Positions 26,070-34,383 of a stretch of DNA of 64,000 nt are shown in pieces. How positions within the stretch are numbered: the stretch's first letter is position 1; the number at the start of each line of letters is the position of its first letter. The stretch is from Pseudomonadota bacterium (lineage in GTDB: Bacteria; Pseudomonadota; Gammaproteobacteria; Burkholderiales; Burkholderiaceae_B), in NCBI GenBank assembly GCA_023387815.1, contig JAEWHK010000039.1, positions 62,001 to 126,000 of the forward strand. Reading direction: 5' to 3'. The notes under the pieces are model-generated. The model was not told where the DNA came from, made no database searches, and was given only the letters and a program-made list of their open reading frames with translations. The position numbers and the translations under genes were made by a program.

Positions 26070-27104
26070 TCAAACGCTGATATCTGCCAGATCCCAGCGC
26101 GGGTGTACCGCTGCCTGATCTGGTCGTCGCATTTTATCTACCAGCCCAGCCTTGACGCGCTCGGCGGCAGCATGTGCGATCATTGCGCCATTATCTGTGC
26201 ATAGCGCCAGCGGTGGAAAAAAGACCTCTCCCTTGCGCTTTTGCATCTGAGCGGTCAGGAACTCACGCAACTGCTGGTTTGCACCGACTCCCCCCGCCAC
26301 CACCAGTCGATTGCTTCCACTGGCCTTGACCGCTTTCATGGCTTTATGGCCCAGAACCTCGACAATCGCACCTTGCACGGACGCAGCCAGATCCTGTCGC
26401 TGCTGTTCCGTCAGCGGGCCGTCGGCTTCCAGCTTGCGCAAAGTGGTCAGCACTGCCGTTTTCAGTCCGGAAAAACTGAAATCCAGATTATCGCTATACA
26501 TCATGGGCCGCGGCAGTTCATACGCCCGGGGATCGCCTCTGGCGGCAAGTGCGGCCAGTGCCGGGCCGCCGGGATAAGGCAGTCCCATCAGTTTTGCTGA
26601 TTTATCAAAGGCTTCGCCAGCGGCATCATCCAGCGTTTCACCCAGCAATTCGTAATCACCGATGGCCCGTACCAGCATCAATTGCGTATGACCGCCGGAA
26701 ACCAGTAATGCGACATAGGGGAATGCCGGCACGCTATCGGCCAGCATGGGCGAAAGCAGATGTCCCTCCAGATGATGCACAGGAATTGTGGGAACATTCA
26801 GGCTCCAGGCCAGGGACTGTGCAACCGATGCACCCACCAGCAAAGCCCCTGCCAGGCCAGGTCCGGCCGTATACGCCACGGCACCGATATCGGCCAGGGT
26901 CAGATTTGCGTGGCGAAGCACTTCGCGCGTCAGAGGCAGCACCCGCCGGATGTGGTCGCGCGAAGCCAGCTCTGGCACGACCCCGCCATAGGCCTGATGC
27001 ATGGCGATCTGACTGTGCAGTGCATGGGCCAGCAGTCCGCTTTCCGTACTGACAAGGGCTACGCCGGTTTCGTCACAGGAGCTTTCGATACCAAGAATGA
27101 TCAT
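26070..27104 (-). CDS. tsaD: tRNA N6-adenosine threonylcarbamoyltransferase TsaD
   Basis: TsaD (Gcp) transfers the threonylcarbamoyl group to A37 of tRNAs that read ANN codons, working with TsaB, TsaC and TsaE. It has the ASKHA fold and metal-binding histidines in PVHHLEGHLLSPML (about residues 108-122). Also visible are the N-terminal MIILGIESSCDETGVAL, GLAGALLVGASVAQSLA, VSGGHTQLMLV and VVAGGVGANQQLR. The ATG at 27102-27104 gives 344 residues. Alone on the minus strand. Confidence 0.95.
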   Translation of the reverse strand: MIILGIESSCDETGVALVSTESGLLAHALHSQIAMHQAYGGVVPELASRDHIRRVLPLTREVLRHANLTLADIGAVAYTAGPGLAGALLVGASVAQSLAWSLNVPTIPVHHLEGHLLSPMLADSVPAFPYVALLVSGGHTQLMLVRAIGDYELLGETLDDAAGEAFDKSAKLMGLPYPGGPALAALAARGDPRAYELPRPMMYSDNLDFSFSGLKTAVLTTLRKLEADGPLTEQQRQDLAASVQGAIVEVLGHKAMKAVKASGSNRLVVAGGVGANQQLREFLTAQMQKRKGEVFFPPLALCTDNGAMIAHAAAERVKAGLVDKMRRPDQAAVHPRWDLADISV

Positions 27105-27318
27105 AAAAAACAAAGGCGCTTTGCCGCAGACTGGATGGAGGTTGTATATGACAAACCGGCCTGAGCATACGCACGGATAGCCGTGATGAAGGGTGGAATG
27201 TTGCAGATTAAAGACGGTACGGGGTATTTACTGATATCGCGCAAGGCGCGCCGGTCATTAATTGCAAAGAATACGCTAAAGTTGCAATTGTACACATGTA
27301 TCAGTATTTTTAGGAGCT

Positions 27319-28614
27319 ATGTTCATGCTGGAATCATTGTTCAAACTCAGGGAGCATGGCACGAATGCCCGTACGGAGATTCTTGCCGGCCTCACAACCT
27401 TCCTGACGATGTCTTACATCATTTTTGTGAACCCGGACATTCTGGGCACCACAGGCATGGACAAAGGCGCGGTATTCGTGGCAACCTGCCTGGCTGCAGC
27501 CCTTGGTTGCCTGATTATGGCCTTTCTGGCTAACTGGCCAATCGGCATGGCGCCAGGAATGGGGCTGAATGCCTTTTTTGCCTTTGGCGTTGTCGGGGCC
27601 ATGGGCTATTCGTGGCAACAGGCGCTAGGCGCCGTTTTTGTTTCCGGCGTCATTTTTCTGGTGCTATCGGCCACCGGTATCCGTAAATGGCTGATCGAGG
27701 GCATTCCCAAATCGCTGCGTTCTGCTATCGTCGCCGGTATCGGACTGTTCCTGGCACTGATCGCACTGAAATCCGCCGGGATCGTTGTTGGTAACCAGGC
27801 AACACTGGTGGCACAGGGTGATCTGAAATCCCCCACCGTTCTGCTGGCCATACTGGGCTTCTTCATTATCGTCTGCCTGGACGCCTTGCGGGTCAAGGGA
27901 GCTATCCTGATTGGGATTCTGGCTGTCACCATTCTGTCCGCCCTGTTGGGATTGAGCGCCCCCATTACCAGCATTGTGTCAACGCCGCCAAGCATTGCAC
28001 CTACTTTTCTGCAACTGGATATTGCAGGTGTGCTGAATCAGGGTTTTCTGCATATTATTCTGGTTTTCGTTTTGGTAGAAATCTTTGATGCCACAGGCAC
28101 CCTGATTGGTGTGGCCCGCCGGGCCAATCTTCTGCCAGAAGGCAAACCCAATCGTCTGGGACGCGCCCTGTTTGCCGACAGCACTGCGATCCTGGCCGGC
28201 TCTGCTCTGGGTACCAGCAGTACTACAGCGTTTGTGGAGAGTGCTGCCGGTGTACAGGCTGGTGGCCGCACAGGACTGACCGCGCTGATCGTAGGCATTA
28301 TGTTCCTGCTGAGCCTGTTCTTTGCACCGCTGGCTGGCGTTGTGCCTTCGTATGCCACAGCCCCCGCCCTGCTCTATGTTGCAGGTCTGATGGTACGGGA
28401 ACTGGTTGAAGTGGAATGGAATGATATTACAAATGCCATTCCCGCTGCACTGACCGCCGTCATCATGCCATTTACCTATTCGATTGCCGAGGGGATCGCC
28501 TTTGGCTTTATCAGTTATGTCATCATCAAAACATTCACGGGGCGTTTCCGTGAGATTCATATTGCAACACTGATTATCGCTGTATTGTTCGTGCTCCGCT
28601 TCGCACTCGAGTAA
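27319..28614 (+). CDS. NCS2 family purine/xanthine permease (AzgA-like)
   Basis: An inner-membrane proton symporter for purine bases, probably adenine, guanine or hypoxanthine. The 431-residue protein has about 12-14 membrane segments and the AzgA-type signatures: TEILAGLTTFLTMSYIIFVNP at the N-terminus, GMGLNAFFAFGVV (about residue 75), LVEIFDATGTLIGVARRAN (about 250) and GTSSTTAFVESAAGVQAGGRTGL (about 297). Two ATGs (27319 and 27325) follow an AGGAG site; the second has better spacing. It has its own terminator at 28703 and no purine-gene neighbour. Substrate specificity is inferred from the family. Confidence 0.92.
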   Translation: MFMLESLFKLREHGTNARTEILAGLTTFLTMSYIIFVNPDILGTTGMDKGAVFVATCLAAALGCLIMAFLANWPIGMAPGMGLNAFFAFGVVGAMGYSWQQALGAVFVSGVIFLVLSATGIRKWLIEGIPKSLRSAIVAGIGLFLALIALKSAGIVVGNQATLVAQGDLKSPTVLLAILGFFIIVCLDALRVKGAILIGILAVTILSALLGLSAPITSIVSTPPSIAPTFLQLDIAGVLNQGFLHIILVFVLVEIFDATGTLIGVARRANLLPEGKPNRLGRALFADSTAILAGSALGTSSTTAFVESAAGVQAGGRTGLTALIVGIMFLLSLFFAPLAGVVPSYATAPALLYVAGLMVRELVEVEWNDITNAIPAALTAVIMPFTYSIAEGIAFGFISYVIIKTFTGRFREIHIATLIIAVLFVLRFALE

Positions 28615-28702
28615 CAAGTGACATGACTCACAGGCATGGCCGCCCATGCCCGTTCATATCCCCGCCGATGTGCAGGACTGAAAGAGTCGGAAATACATCA
28701 GA

Positions 28703-28733
28703 ACCGCAGGCATCACGCTTGCGGTTTTCTTTT
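28703..28733 (+). terminator. Rho-independent terminator after the purine permease
   Basis: ACCGCAGGC-ATCAC-GCTTGCGGT (one G-T pair) followed by TTTCTTTT, about 90 bp after the permease stop. Confidence 0.8.
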
Positions 28734-28909
28734 ACGTTCAGGCTTATATCGTTAACAAATGAATTACACTTTGGGCTCATAGCGATTCATAATGGGCGCA
28801 ATAAAAATATTCAACTAGTAATATCAAGGTGTAGTCCCTATATTCAATAGACCGATCAATATGAACTATTGACTATGCTGACAGTCCGCAACCTAACTGG
28901 AGAACCATA

Positions 28910-29293
28910 ATGGCTATTACCGAACTGACAAAAGATACATTCCAGCAGGCTATTAAAGAAGACAATACCCTCATCATCGATTTCTGGGCACCATGGTGCG
29001 GTCCCTGCAAACAATTTGCCCCTACTTTTGAAAAAGCGGCAGAAACACATCCCGACATTGAATTTGCCAAAGTCAATACCGAAGAGCAACAGGAACTGGC
29101 CGGTGCATTGGGCATCCGCTCCATTCCTACGCTGATGGTATTTCGTGAGCGCGTGATGCTTTTCTCTCAGGCAGGTGCCCTGAGCCCTGGCCAGCTGGAT
29201 GAACTGCTGGAGAAAGTCCAGGCCGTGGATATGGAAAAAGTGCATCAGGAAATTGCCACTGCCGAGGCCAAAGCAGCGGAAGAAAATGCCTGA
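28910..29293 (+). CDS. Thioredoxin family protein with C-terminal extension
   Basis: A 127-residue cytoplasmic disulfide reductase-like protein. The active site is FWAPWCGPCKQ (Cys30 and Cys33); the cis-Pro lies in IRSIPTLMVF. The thioredoxin fold is complete by about residue 108 and a helical, Glu/Ala-rich tail follows (DMEKVHQEIATAEAKAAEE), which is absent from TrxA. A ribosome site GGAG precedes the ATG at 28910. It is monocistronic, ending in a textbook terminator. It may be an accessory thioredoxin rather than the main one. Confidence 0.92.
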   Translation: MAITELTKDTFQQAIKEDNTLIIDFWAPWCGPCKQFAPTFEKAAETHPDIEFAKVNTEEQQELAGALGIRSIPTLMVFRERVMLFSQAGALSPGQLDELLEKVQAVDMEKVHQEIATAEAKAAEENA

Positions 29294-29313
29294 TCTCAGG
29301 TAATGAATGCAAG

Positions 29314-29335
29314 GGGCGCTTCGGCGCCCTTTTTT
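29314..29335 (+). terminator. Rho-independent terminator after the thioredoxin gene
   Basis: GGGCGC-TTCG-GCGCCC followed by TTTTTT: a UUCG tetraloop hairpin and a run of six T, 20 bp after the stop. Confidence 0.95.
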
Positions 29336-29420
29336 ATTGTGATTTGCCTGTGAGCTCGATAATTGGGTTATAACCGGTCATTGGTGTCCAATCGACATGT
29401 GGCGCTCGCAGCGGGGAACT

Positions 29421-30020
29421 TCATGTTCCCGGCGCCGTCCACTGCCCTTTCCCCTTGGTCTGATCGGTATACAGTTCCTGTAGCGCGGCCAGCTCGCTGC
29501 TAGGCACTGTCAATGTCCAGACCACGCCTTCTGCGTCGTAATTTTCGTTGCAAATAGTGGCCCCCGCCTGCTCCAGCCTGGCCTTTACGCGCTCAGCGTC
29601 GGAGTAAAGACAGCTGCACTGCACCGTCGTTGAGGGAACAATGAGTGTTTTCGAGGCCGCGTCCAGACATTTGGCCGCACAGCCACCGTAAGCCCTGACC
29701 AGACCGCCTGTACCCAGCTTGGTTCCACCAAAATAGCGGATGACCAGCACAGCCACATTGTTCAGCGCTTTTCCTTCAATTGCCTGCAAAATAGGACGAC
29801 CTGCAGTCCCGCCTGGCTCTCCGTCATCATTGAAACGGTAACCGTCATCCGTCTTATAGGCCCAGCAATTGTGGGTGGCCTGAGGATCCGCAACGGATGC
29901 GAAAAAAGACAACGCCGCTTCAGCGCTATTGACTGGCGCGGCGTGGGCAATAAAGCGGCTTTTCTTGATCTCTTCTTCAAAACGGCAGGCCGCCGTCAAT
30001 GTTGAAAACAATTCGGCCAT
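29421..30020 (-). CDS. YigZ/IMPACT family protein
   Basis: A 199-residue protein of the UPF0029 (YigZ) family, homologous to the domain of the eukaryotic translational regulator IMPACT; the bacterial function is not settled. The signature lies at about residues 50-115: THNCWAYK..DGYRFNDDGEPGGTAGRPIL, then VLVIRYFGGTKLGTGGLVRAYG. A C-terminal ferredoxin-like domain follows (about 130-199). Its start is 12 bp after the ybiT stop, so the two are probably one transcript. Confidence 0.92.
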   Translation of the reverse strand: MAELFSTLTAACRFEEEIKKSRFIAHAAPVNSAEAALSFFASVADPQATHNCWAYKTDDGYRFNDDGEPGGTAGRPILQAIEGKALNNVAVLVIRYFGGTKLGTGGLVRAYGGCAAKCLDAASKTLIVPSTTVQCSCLYSDAERVKARLEQAGATICNENYDAEGVVWTLTVPSSELAALQELYTDQTKGKGQWTAPGT

Positions 30021-30032
30021 GGCTTGTCGCCC

Positions 30033-31634
30033 TTACTCCTCAATACCTCGGGAGTTCAGGTAATCATCGTAGCTGCCGTGGTAATCATTCAGCGTACCAT
30101 CGGGCATGATCTCGATGATCCGCGTGGCGAGTCCTGAGACGAACTCACGGTCATGGGATACAAAAATCAGCGTGCCCGCGAATTTTTCCAGCGCGAACTG
30201 CAGCGACTCAATGGATTCCATATCCAGGTGATTGGTCGGCTCATCCATCAGCAGCACATTATGACGACCAAGCATCAGTCTGCCGAAAGTCATACGATTT
30301 TTTTCACCACCGGACAAAACAGGGACATCCTTGACGATATCATCAGCGGAAAACAGCAGACGTCCAAGCACGGAACGGATTGCCTGATCTTCGTCGCCAG
30401 GCTTGCGGTGCTCGCCCATCCAGTCAAATACGTTGATCTTCTTCTTGAAGTCTTCAGATACGTCCTGTGGCATGTACCCGATATCGGCATTTTCAGACCA
30501 CTTGATGGAACCGCTGTCGGGCGCCAGATCCTGGGCAAACAGACGCAGCAGCGTGGTTTTACCCACCCCGTTAGCACCAATAATGGCGATTTTCTGTCCG
30601 GCCTCGACCATGGCAGAGAAATTGGTAATGACGGGCTTATCGTAAGCCTTGCTCACTTTCTCTGCCGTTACCGCCTGGCGATGCAGTGGCTTGTTCTGTT
30701 CAAAACGGATGTACGGGTTCTGGCGTGAAGAAGGCTTCACTTCAACCGTATCCGCCTTGATGCGATCAATCTGCTTGAGGCGCGACGTTGCCTGGCGCGA
30801 TTTGGATTTATTGGCTGCGAAACGGCGGACAAAGTCCTGGAGTTCTGCCACGCGTTCTTTGGCCTTGGCATTATCGGCAACCAGACGCTGGCGAGCCTGC
30901 GTCGAGGCCAGCATATAGTCATCGTAATTGCCGGGATACAGACGAATCTCGCCGTAGTCCAGATCAGCCATATGCGTACAAACCTGATTCAGGAAATGTC
31001 GATCGTGACTGATGATAATCATAGTGCTCTGATAGCCGTTGAGCACATTTTCCAGCCAGCGAATCGTATTGATATCCAGGTTATTGGTGGGCTCGTCCAG
31101 CAGCAGGACATCGGGATTGGAGAACAGTGCCTGCGCCAGCAATACGCGCAGCTTCCATCCGGGAGCGATTTCACGCATTGGCAGATTGTGTTGCTCTACG
31201 GGAATATCCAGTCCCAGCAACAGTTCACCGGCTCGCGCTTCGGCAGTATAGCCGTCATATTCAGCAAACTTGGCCTCCAGCTCGGCGGCGCGCATATAGT
31301 CGTCGTCAGTGGCTTCCAGATTGGCATAAATGGCGTCGCGCTCGTGCATGGCCTGCCACATTTCGGTGTGACCCATCATGACCACATCCAGCACACGCAT
31401 ATCTTCAAATGCGAACTGATCCTGACGCAGTTTGCCCAGGCGCACGCCGGGATCCAGCGACACATTACCAGATGTGGCTTCCAGGTCTCCGCCGATGATT
31501 TTCATGAACGTGGACTTACCCGATCCATTTGCACCGATCAGGCCATAGCGGTTCCCGCCTCCGAATTTGACACTGACGTTTTCAAAAAGTGGTTTGGGAC
31601 CAAACTGGATTGTTAAATTAGCGGTAGAAATCAC
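30033..31634 (-). CDS. ybiT: ABC-F family ATPase YbiT
   Basis: ABC-F proteins bind the ribosomal E site and act in translation or its quality control. The 533-residue protein has two ABC domains: Walker A GLIGANGSGKST (about residues 35-46) and IIGANGVGKTT (about 355-365); Walker B LLLDEPTNNLD and LLMDEPTNHLD. The second signature is normal (LSGGEKNRM), but the first is altered to EIAPGWKLRVLLAQAL, which is the hallmark of YbiT. The inter-domain linker has RRFAANKSKSRQATSRLKQ. The start chosen is GTG at 31632-31634 (VISTANLTIQFG), matching the family N-terminus; the open frame continues to a TTG. Confidence 0.93.
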   Translation of the reverse strand: MISTANLTIQFGPKPLFENVSVKFGGGNRYGLIGANGSGKSTFMKIIGGDLEATSGNVSLDPGVRLGKLRQDQFAFEDMRVLDVVMMGHTEMWQAMHERDAIYANLEATDDDYMRAAELEAKFAEYDGYTAEARAGELLLGLDIPVEQHNLPMREIAPGWKLRVLLAQALFSNPDVLLLDEPTNNLDINTIRWLENVLNGYQSTMIIISHDRHFLNQVCTHMADLDYGEIRLYPGNYDDYMLASTQARQRLVADNAKAKERVAELQDFVRRFAANKSKSRQATSRLKQIDRIKADTVEVKPSSRQNPYIRFEQNKPLHRQAVTAEKVSKAYDKPVITNFSAMVEAGQKIAIIGANGVGKTTLLRLFAQDLAPDSGSIKWSENADIGYMPQDVSEDFKKKINVFDWMGEHRKPGDEDQAIRSVLGRLLFSADDIVKDVPVLSGGEKNRMTFGRLMLGRHNVLLMDEPTNHLDMESIESLQFALEKFAGTLIFVSHDREFVSGLATRIIEIMPDGTLNDYHGSYDDYLNSRGIEE

Positions 31635-31664
31635 AACGTGTTCGAAGCCTTTGTGGGGAGTTTT

Positions 31665-31702
31665 AAAAAAAATCAAACGCGTTCAAGACTGCCGAACGCG
31701 TT
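31665..31702 (-). terminator. Rho-independent terminator of ldcA
   Basis: On the minus strand AACGCGTTC-GGCAGTCTT-GAACGCGTT is followed by TGATTTTTTTT. The 9-bp stem is perfect. It lies 39 bp after the ldcA stop and just upstream of the ybiT start. A second hairpin, TGCGCC-CTAA-GGCGCA, is at 31717-31732. Confidence 0.85.
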
Positions 31703-31741
31703 ATTCATATGCTACATGCGCCCTAAGGCGCAGGTGAACGA

Positions 31742-32806
31742 TCAATGATGATGTTCCCGATGGTCATGATCGTGACCGTGATGACCATGATCGTGGTCGT
31801 GATCATGATGATGTTCATCGATCACCAGATAAGCCATACCTGACTCTGTTGCCAGCCCGACTTTCTTTCCTATCGGTAACGTGACGCGCACATCGCCATG
31901 ACCATAAGGCAGACCCGTGACGACGGGCAAACCAGTATTGGCGCGCAGCCAGCGTACCACTTCCGGCATATCAAAACCTTTATCCTGGGCGCTGAGTTTG
32001 TACTCAGTGAAGTGACCCAGAATGATTGCCTTCTGCTTTGCAAAAATGCCGGCATGCAGCAGTTGAGCCAGCATGCGCTCTACGCGGAACGGATACTCGC
32101 CCACGTCTTCCAGAAACAATATGCCATTCTTGATTTTTGGCATATAGGGCGTGCCAATAAGCGAGGCCACCATGGCCAGATTTCCGCCCCAGAGCATACC
32201 CCGGGTATCGACCGCATCTGAACCTTCAGATTCGAAACTGAGAATCTCCAGTTCGCCATGCATGACCTCCATGAAGATGTCATACGTTAGTTCGTCGACA
32301 TTGTCCTTACCGAAATCCAGCAGATTGGGGCCCGTAAAACTGGTCATGCCGGTTTTTGCCAGCAGTGCCAGATTGAATGCAGTGAAATCGCTGAATCCAA
32401 CGTAACGCTTAGGATTGCGCTCGATCAGCTTCCAGTCTATCCGGTGCAGAATCCGACTGAGGCCGTAACCACCACGGGTAGGCATGACGATGCCACTGCG
32501 ATGCCGTGCCGCCCGTGCGATGGCTGCAAGTCTATCCTCGTCGTCGCCACCAAATCGCATATCCTGGCGCAGCGCCGCTTTATCCACGGTCACTTTCACG
32601 CTGGACTGCTTCAGATTTTCGATTGCTCGCTCCAGAACTTCCGGCTTCTGGACAAAACCAGAGGGCGAGAGCGTATAGATTTGCAGCTTTTTCTTGTATC
32701 GTGTCGGCTGGTAGGCGACATCATCCGCTTCATCGAAAAGGATCTGGGCGTCATTCAGCTGTTCCTGAATACGGCCCTTTTTGCCATGGGAAGAAGCATT
32801 GCTCAT
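31742..32806 (-). CDS. ldcA: L,D-carboxypeptidase (LdcA, S66 family) with a His-rich tail
   Basis: LdcA removes the terminal D-Ala from murein tetrapeptides during cell-wall recycling. The 354-residue protein has the S66 blocks: RGGYGLSRILHRIDW (about 112-126), the nucleophile Ser in VGFSDFTAFNLALL, the Glu in LFLEDVGEYPFRVERML, and the catalytic His in GLPYGHGDVRVTLPIG. A tail of about 22 residues made almost only of His and Asp (HHDHDHDHGHHGHDHDHREHHH without spacers, in part) ends the protein and would bind metal. The ATG at 32804-32806 has an AGGAAAT site and overlaps the tadA stop by 4 bp. Confidence 0.9.
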   Translation of the reverse strand: MSNASSHGKKGRIQEQLNDAQILFDEADDVAYQPTRYKKKLQIYTLSPSGFVQKPEVLERAIENLKQSSVKVTVDKAALRQDMRFGGDDEDRLAAIARAARHRSGIVMPTRGGYGLSRILHRIDWKLIERNPKRYVGFSDFTAFNLALLAKTGMTSFTGPNLLDFGKDNVDELTYDIFMEVMHGELEILSFESEGSDAVDTRGMLWGGNLAMVASLIGTPYMPKIKNGILFLEDVGEYPFRVERMLAQLLHAGIFAKQKAIILGHFTEYKLSAQDKGFDMPEVVRWLRANTGLPVVTGLPYGHGDVRVTLPIGKKVGLATESGMAYLVIDEHHHDHDHDHGHHGHDHDHREHHH

Positions 32807-33279
32807 GGTGTCGATTTCCTGCGTTCCTGAAAAAAACGGCGAAGCAACTGGCCGCATTCATTTTTCATCACCCCCGACACGATGACGGTGTGATGATTGA
32901 TCTGTCTGTTTTCCTGCACCGCTATGACGCTGCCACAGGCACCGGTCTTGGGGTCAGCAGCCCCGTAAACCACCTGATTCACCCTTGCATGCGTAAGGGC
33001 CCCCATGCACATGATGCAGGGTTCCAGCGTGACGTATAGGGTAATACCGGGAAGCCGATAGTTGTGCAGATCGCGACCACATTGGCGCAGGGCCATAATT
33101 TCAGCATGCGCTGTGGGATCGCTGTCTGTAATCGTCCTATTGTACCCTTTTCCGAGTACTTTCCCTAAGGAATCGACCGCAACCGCCCCAACCGGCACTT
33201 CTCCCAGCGCGTAAGCCAGCTGCGCCTGCTCCAGGGCCAGAGCCATGAATTCGGAATGATTGAGGACGTTAGCTTGCAT
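32803..33279 (-). CDS. tadA: tRNA-specific adenosine deaminase
   Basis: TadA deaminates A34 to inosine in tRNA-Arg(ACG), allowing one tRNA to read three codons. The 158-residue protein has the zinc-dependent deaminase motifs: HAE at residues 58-60 (His ligand, Glu proton shuttle) and PCIMC at 87-91 with the two Cys ligands, followed by the family's GAL.HARV segment. It overlaps ldcA by 4 bp (ATGA), so the two are translationally coupled. Confidence 0.95.
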   Translation of the reverse strand: MQANVLNHSEFMALALEQAQLAYALGEVPVGAVAVDSLGKVLGKGYNRTITDSDPTAHAEIMALRQCGRDLHNYRLPGITLYVTLEPCIMCMGALTHARVNQVVYGAADPKTGACGSVIAVQENRQINHHTVIVSGVMKNECGQLLRRFFQERRKSTP

Positions 33280-33497
33280 CGTAGCGGTTTATCAGGATCC
33301 TGAGGAATAATCCAACAGCCTGCTCTGGCTGGCCCACAGGATGGTGACCATAAATGGACGTTGAAAATTGATGAGTATCTTAACAGACTCAAGGGTGCGT
33401 GAGATAAGTCGTTGTCGTCGTTACCGCAAGCCAGTTTCAGCATGCCTGACAACATGTTAAGGTGTAATTTATTTGTAACACATCGGAGGGCAACGAC

Positions 33498-33790
33498 ATG
33501 CGAGGTGTCACCTTCACTTTTAGGGTCGATAAAGCACTGAAAACCGAGTTTTCCAGCGCCGCGAAAGCCCGCGACCGCAGTGCTGCTCAGCTCTGCGGGA
33601 TTTCATGCGCGATTTTGTTCGACAGCAAGAGGACGCGGCCGCGCATGATGCCTGGTTCCGTCGCCAAGTTCAGATGGGCCTGGACTCGGCCAATGCCGGT
33701 GATGAGATCACGGCAGCCGAAGTGGAAGCCGAAGCTGCCGCCTGGCGAGCCGAAACGCGCCGTAAAATGGGTGATACTTCTAAAAGTTGA
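33498..33790 (+). pseudogene. RelB/StbD-like antitoxin gene broken by a one-base deletion
   Basis: The N-terminal part (33498-33593) encodes VTFTFRVDKALKTEFSSAAK...RSAAQL, a ribbon-helix-helix antitoxin start. After codon CTC at 33591-33593 the frame is wrong, but the +1-base frame continues exactly with LRDFMRDFVRQQEDAA..HDAWFRR and ..ITAAEVEAEAAAWRAETRR, the rest of the same antitoxin family, up to the TGA at 33788-33790. A single missing base (CTCCTG to CTCTG) explains the break. No RelE/ParE-type toxin gene is present next to it; a GNAT acetyltransferase gene follows 13 bp later. It has a plausible ribosome site (CGGAGGG). An assembly error at this base cannot be excluded. Confidence 0.8.
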
Positions 33791-33803
33791 TCAGGGGCAA
33801 GTC

Positions 33804-34241
33804 ATGAAGATTGAGAGTGCAGAAAAAACGGATTATCAGCAGCTTATCGAAATTTGGGAGTCTTCCGTCCGGGCAACGCACGATTTCCTGACTGAGAGTG
33901 ATCTCATTGAACTGAGATCACTTATTCTGGATCAGTATTTCAAGGCCGTTGACTTAAGCGTTGTCAGGAGCGATGAGGGAGAACTATTGGGCTTTTGCGG
34001 CGTGAGCGATGGCAATATCGAGATGTTGTTCATTGCGCCGAAAGCGCGCGGTATGGGTATCGGGACGTTGCTTACCCAGCATGCGATAAGCGTTCAAGGT
34101 GCCACCAGGGTGGATGTCAATGAGCAGAACGAACAGGCGCTGGGATTCTATAAACATCGAGGCTTTGAGGTGATTGGGCGTTCGCCTCTTGATGGCCAGG
34201 GCAAGCCTTATCCGCTACTGCATATGCAGCTTGCTGCATGA
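33804..34241 (+). CDS. GNAT family N-acetyltransferase, YjaB-like
   Basis: A 145-residue acetyl-CoA-dependent acetyltransferase. The YjaB-type pattern is clear: LIEIWESSVRATHDFLTESD near the N-terminus, the acetyl-CoA loop IAPKARGMGIGTLLTQHAI (about residues 73-91), VDVNEQNEQALGFYKHRGFE, and GRSPLDGQGKPYPLLHM at the end. Substrate unknown. The start at 33804 has an AGGGG site; a longer frame reading through from the broken antitoxin gene is an artefact of the frameshift. It may once have been cotranscribed with that gene. Confidence 0.88.
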   Translation: MKIESAEKTDYQQLIEIWESSVRATHDFLTESDLIELRSLILDQYFKAVDLSVVRSDEGELLGFCGVSDGNIEMLFIAPKARGMGIGTLLTQHAISVQGATRVDVNEQNEQALGFYKHRGFEVIGRSPLDGQGKPYPLLHMQLAA

Positions 34242-34311
34242 GACACCATCGCTCTGTACTCCACATACCCGGCGCTGACTTCTGCTTCCAGATCCCGCCA
34301 GACACAAATAC

Positions 34312-34337
34312 AAAAAAGCCCGCGATGACGCGGGCTT
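34312..34337 (-). terminator. Rho-independent terminator of guaA
   Basis: On the minus strand AAGCCCGCG-TCAT-CGCGGGC is followed by TTTTTTG. It lies about 47 bp after the guaA stop and separates it from the convergent acetyltransferase gene. Confidence 0.92.
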
Positions 34338-34383
34338 AGCTGCTACTTATGCATTCAGATGCCTGGTCGTCCCAGACGCGGGC

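Noticed and set aside
27114..27318. Purine riboswitch before the NCS2 permease
   Set aside because: No conserved three-way-junction core was seen, and this riboswitch class is not expected in betaproteobacteria.
33498..34241. A single 247-codon frame joining the antitoxin start to the acetyltransferase
   Set aside because: The middle part is out-of-frame translation; the antitoxin continues in the +1-base frame and the acetyltransferase has its own ATG and ribosome site at 33804.
33498..34241. A TacA/TacT-type toxin-antitoxin pair (antitoxin plus GNAT toxin)
   Set aside because: The acetyltransferase has YjaB-family motifs (NEQNEQA.GFYK), not those of TacT/AtaT toxins, and the antitoxin is RelB/StbD-like and not of the DUF1778 type.
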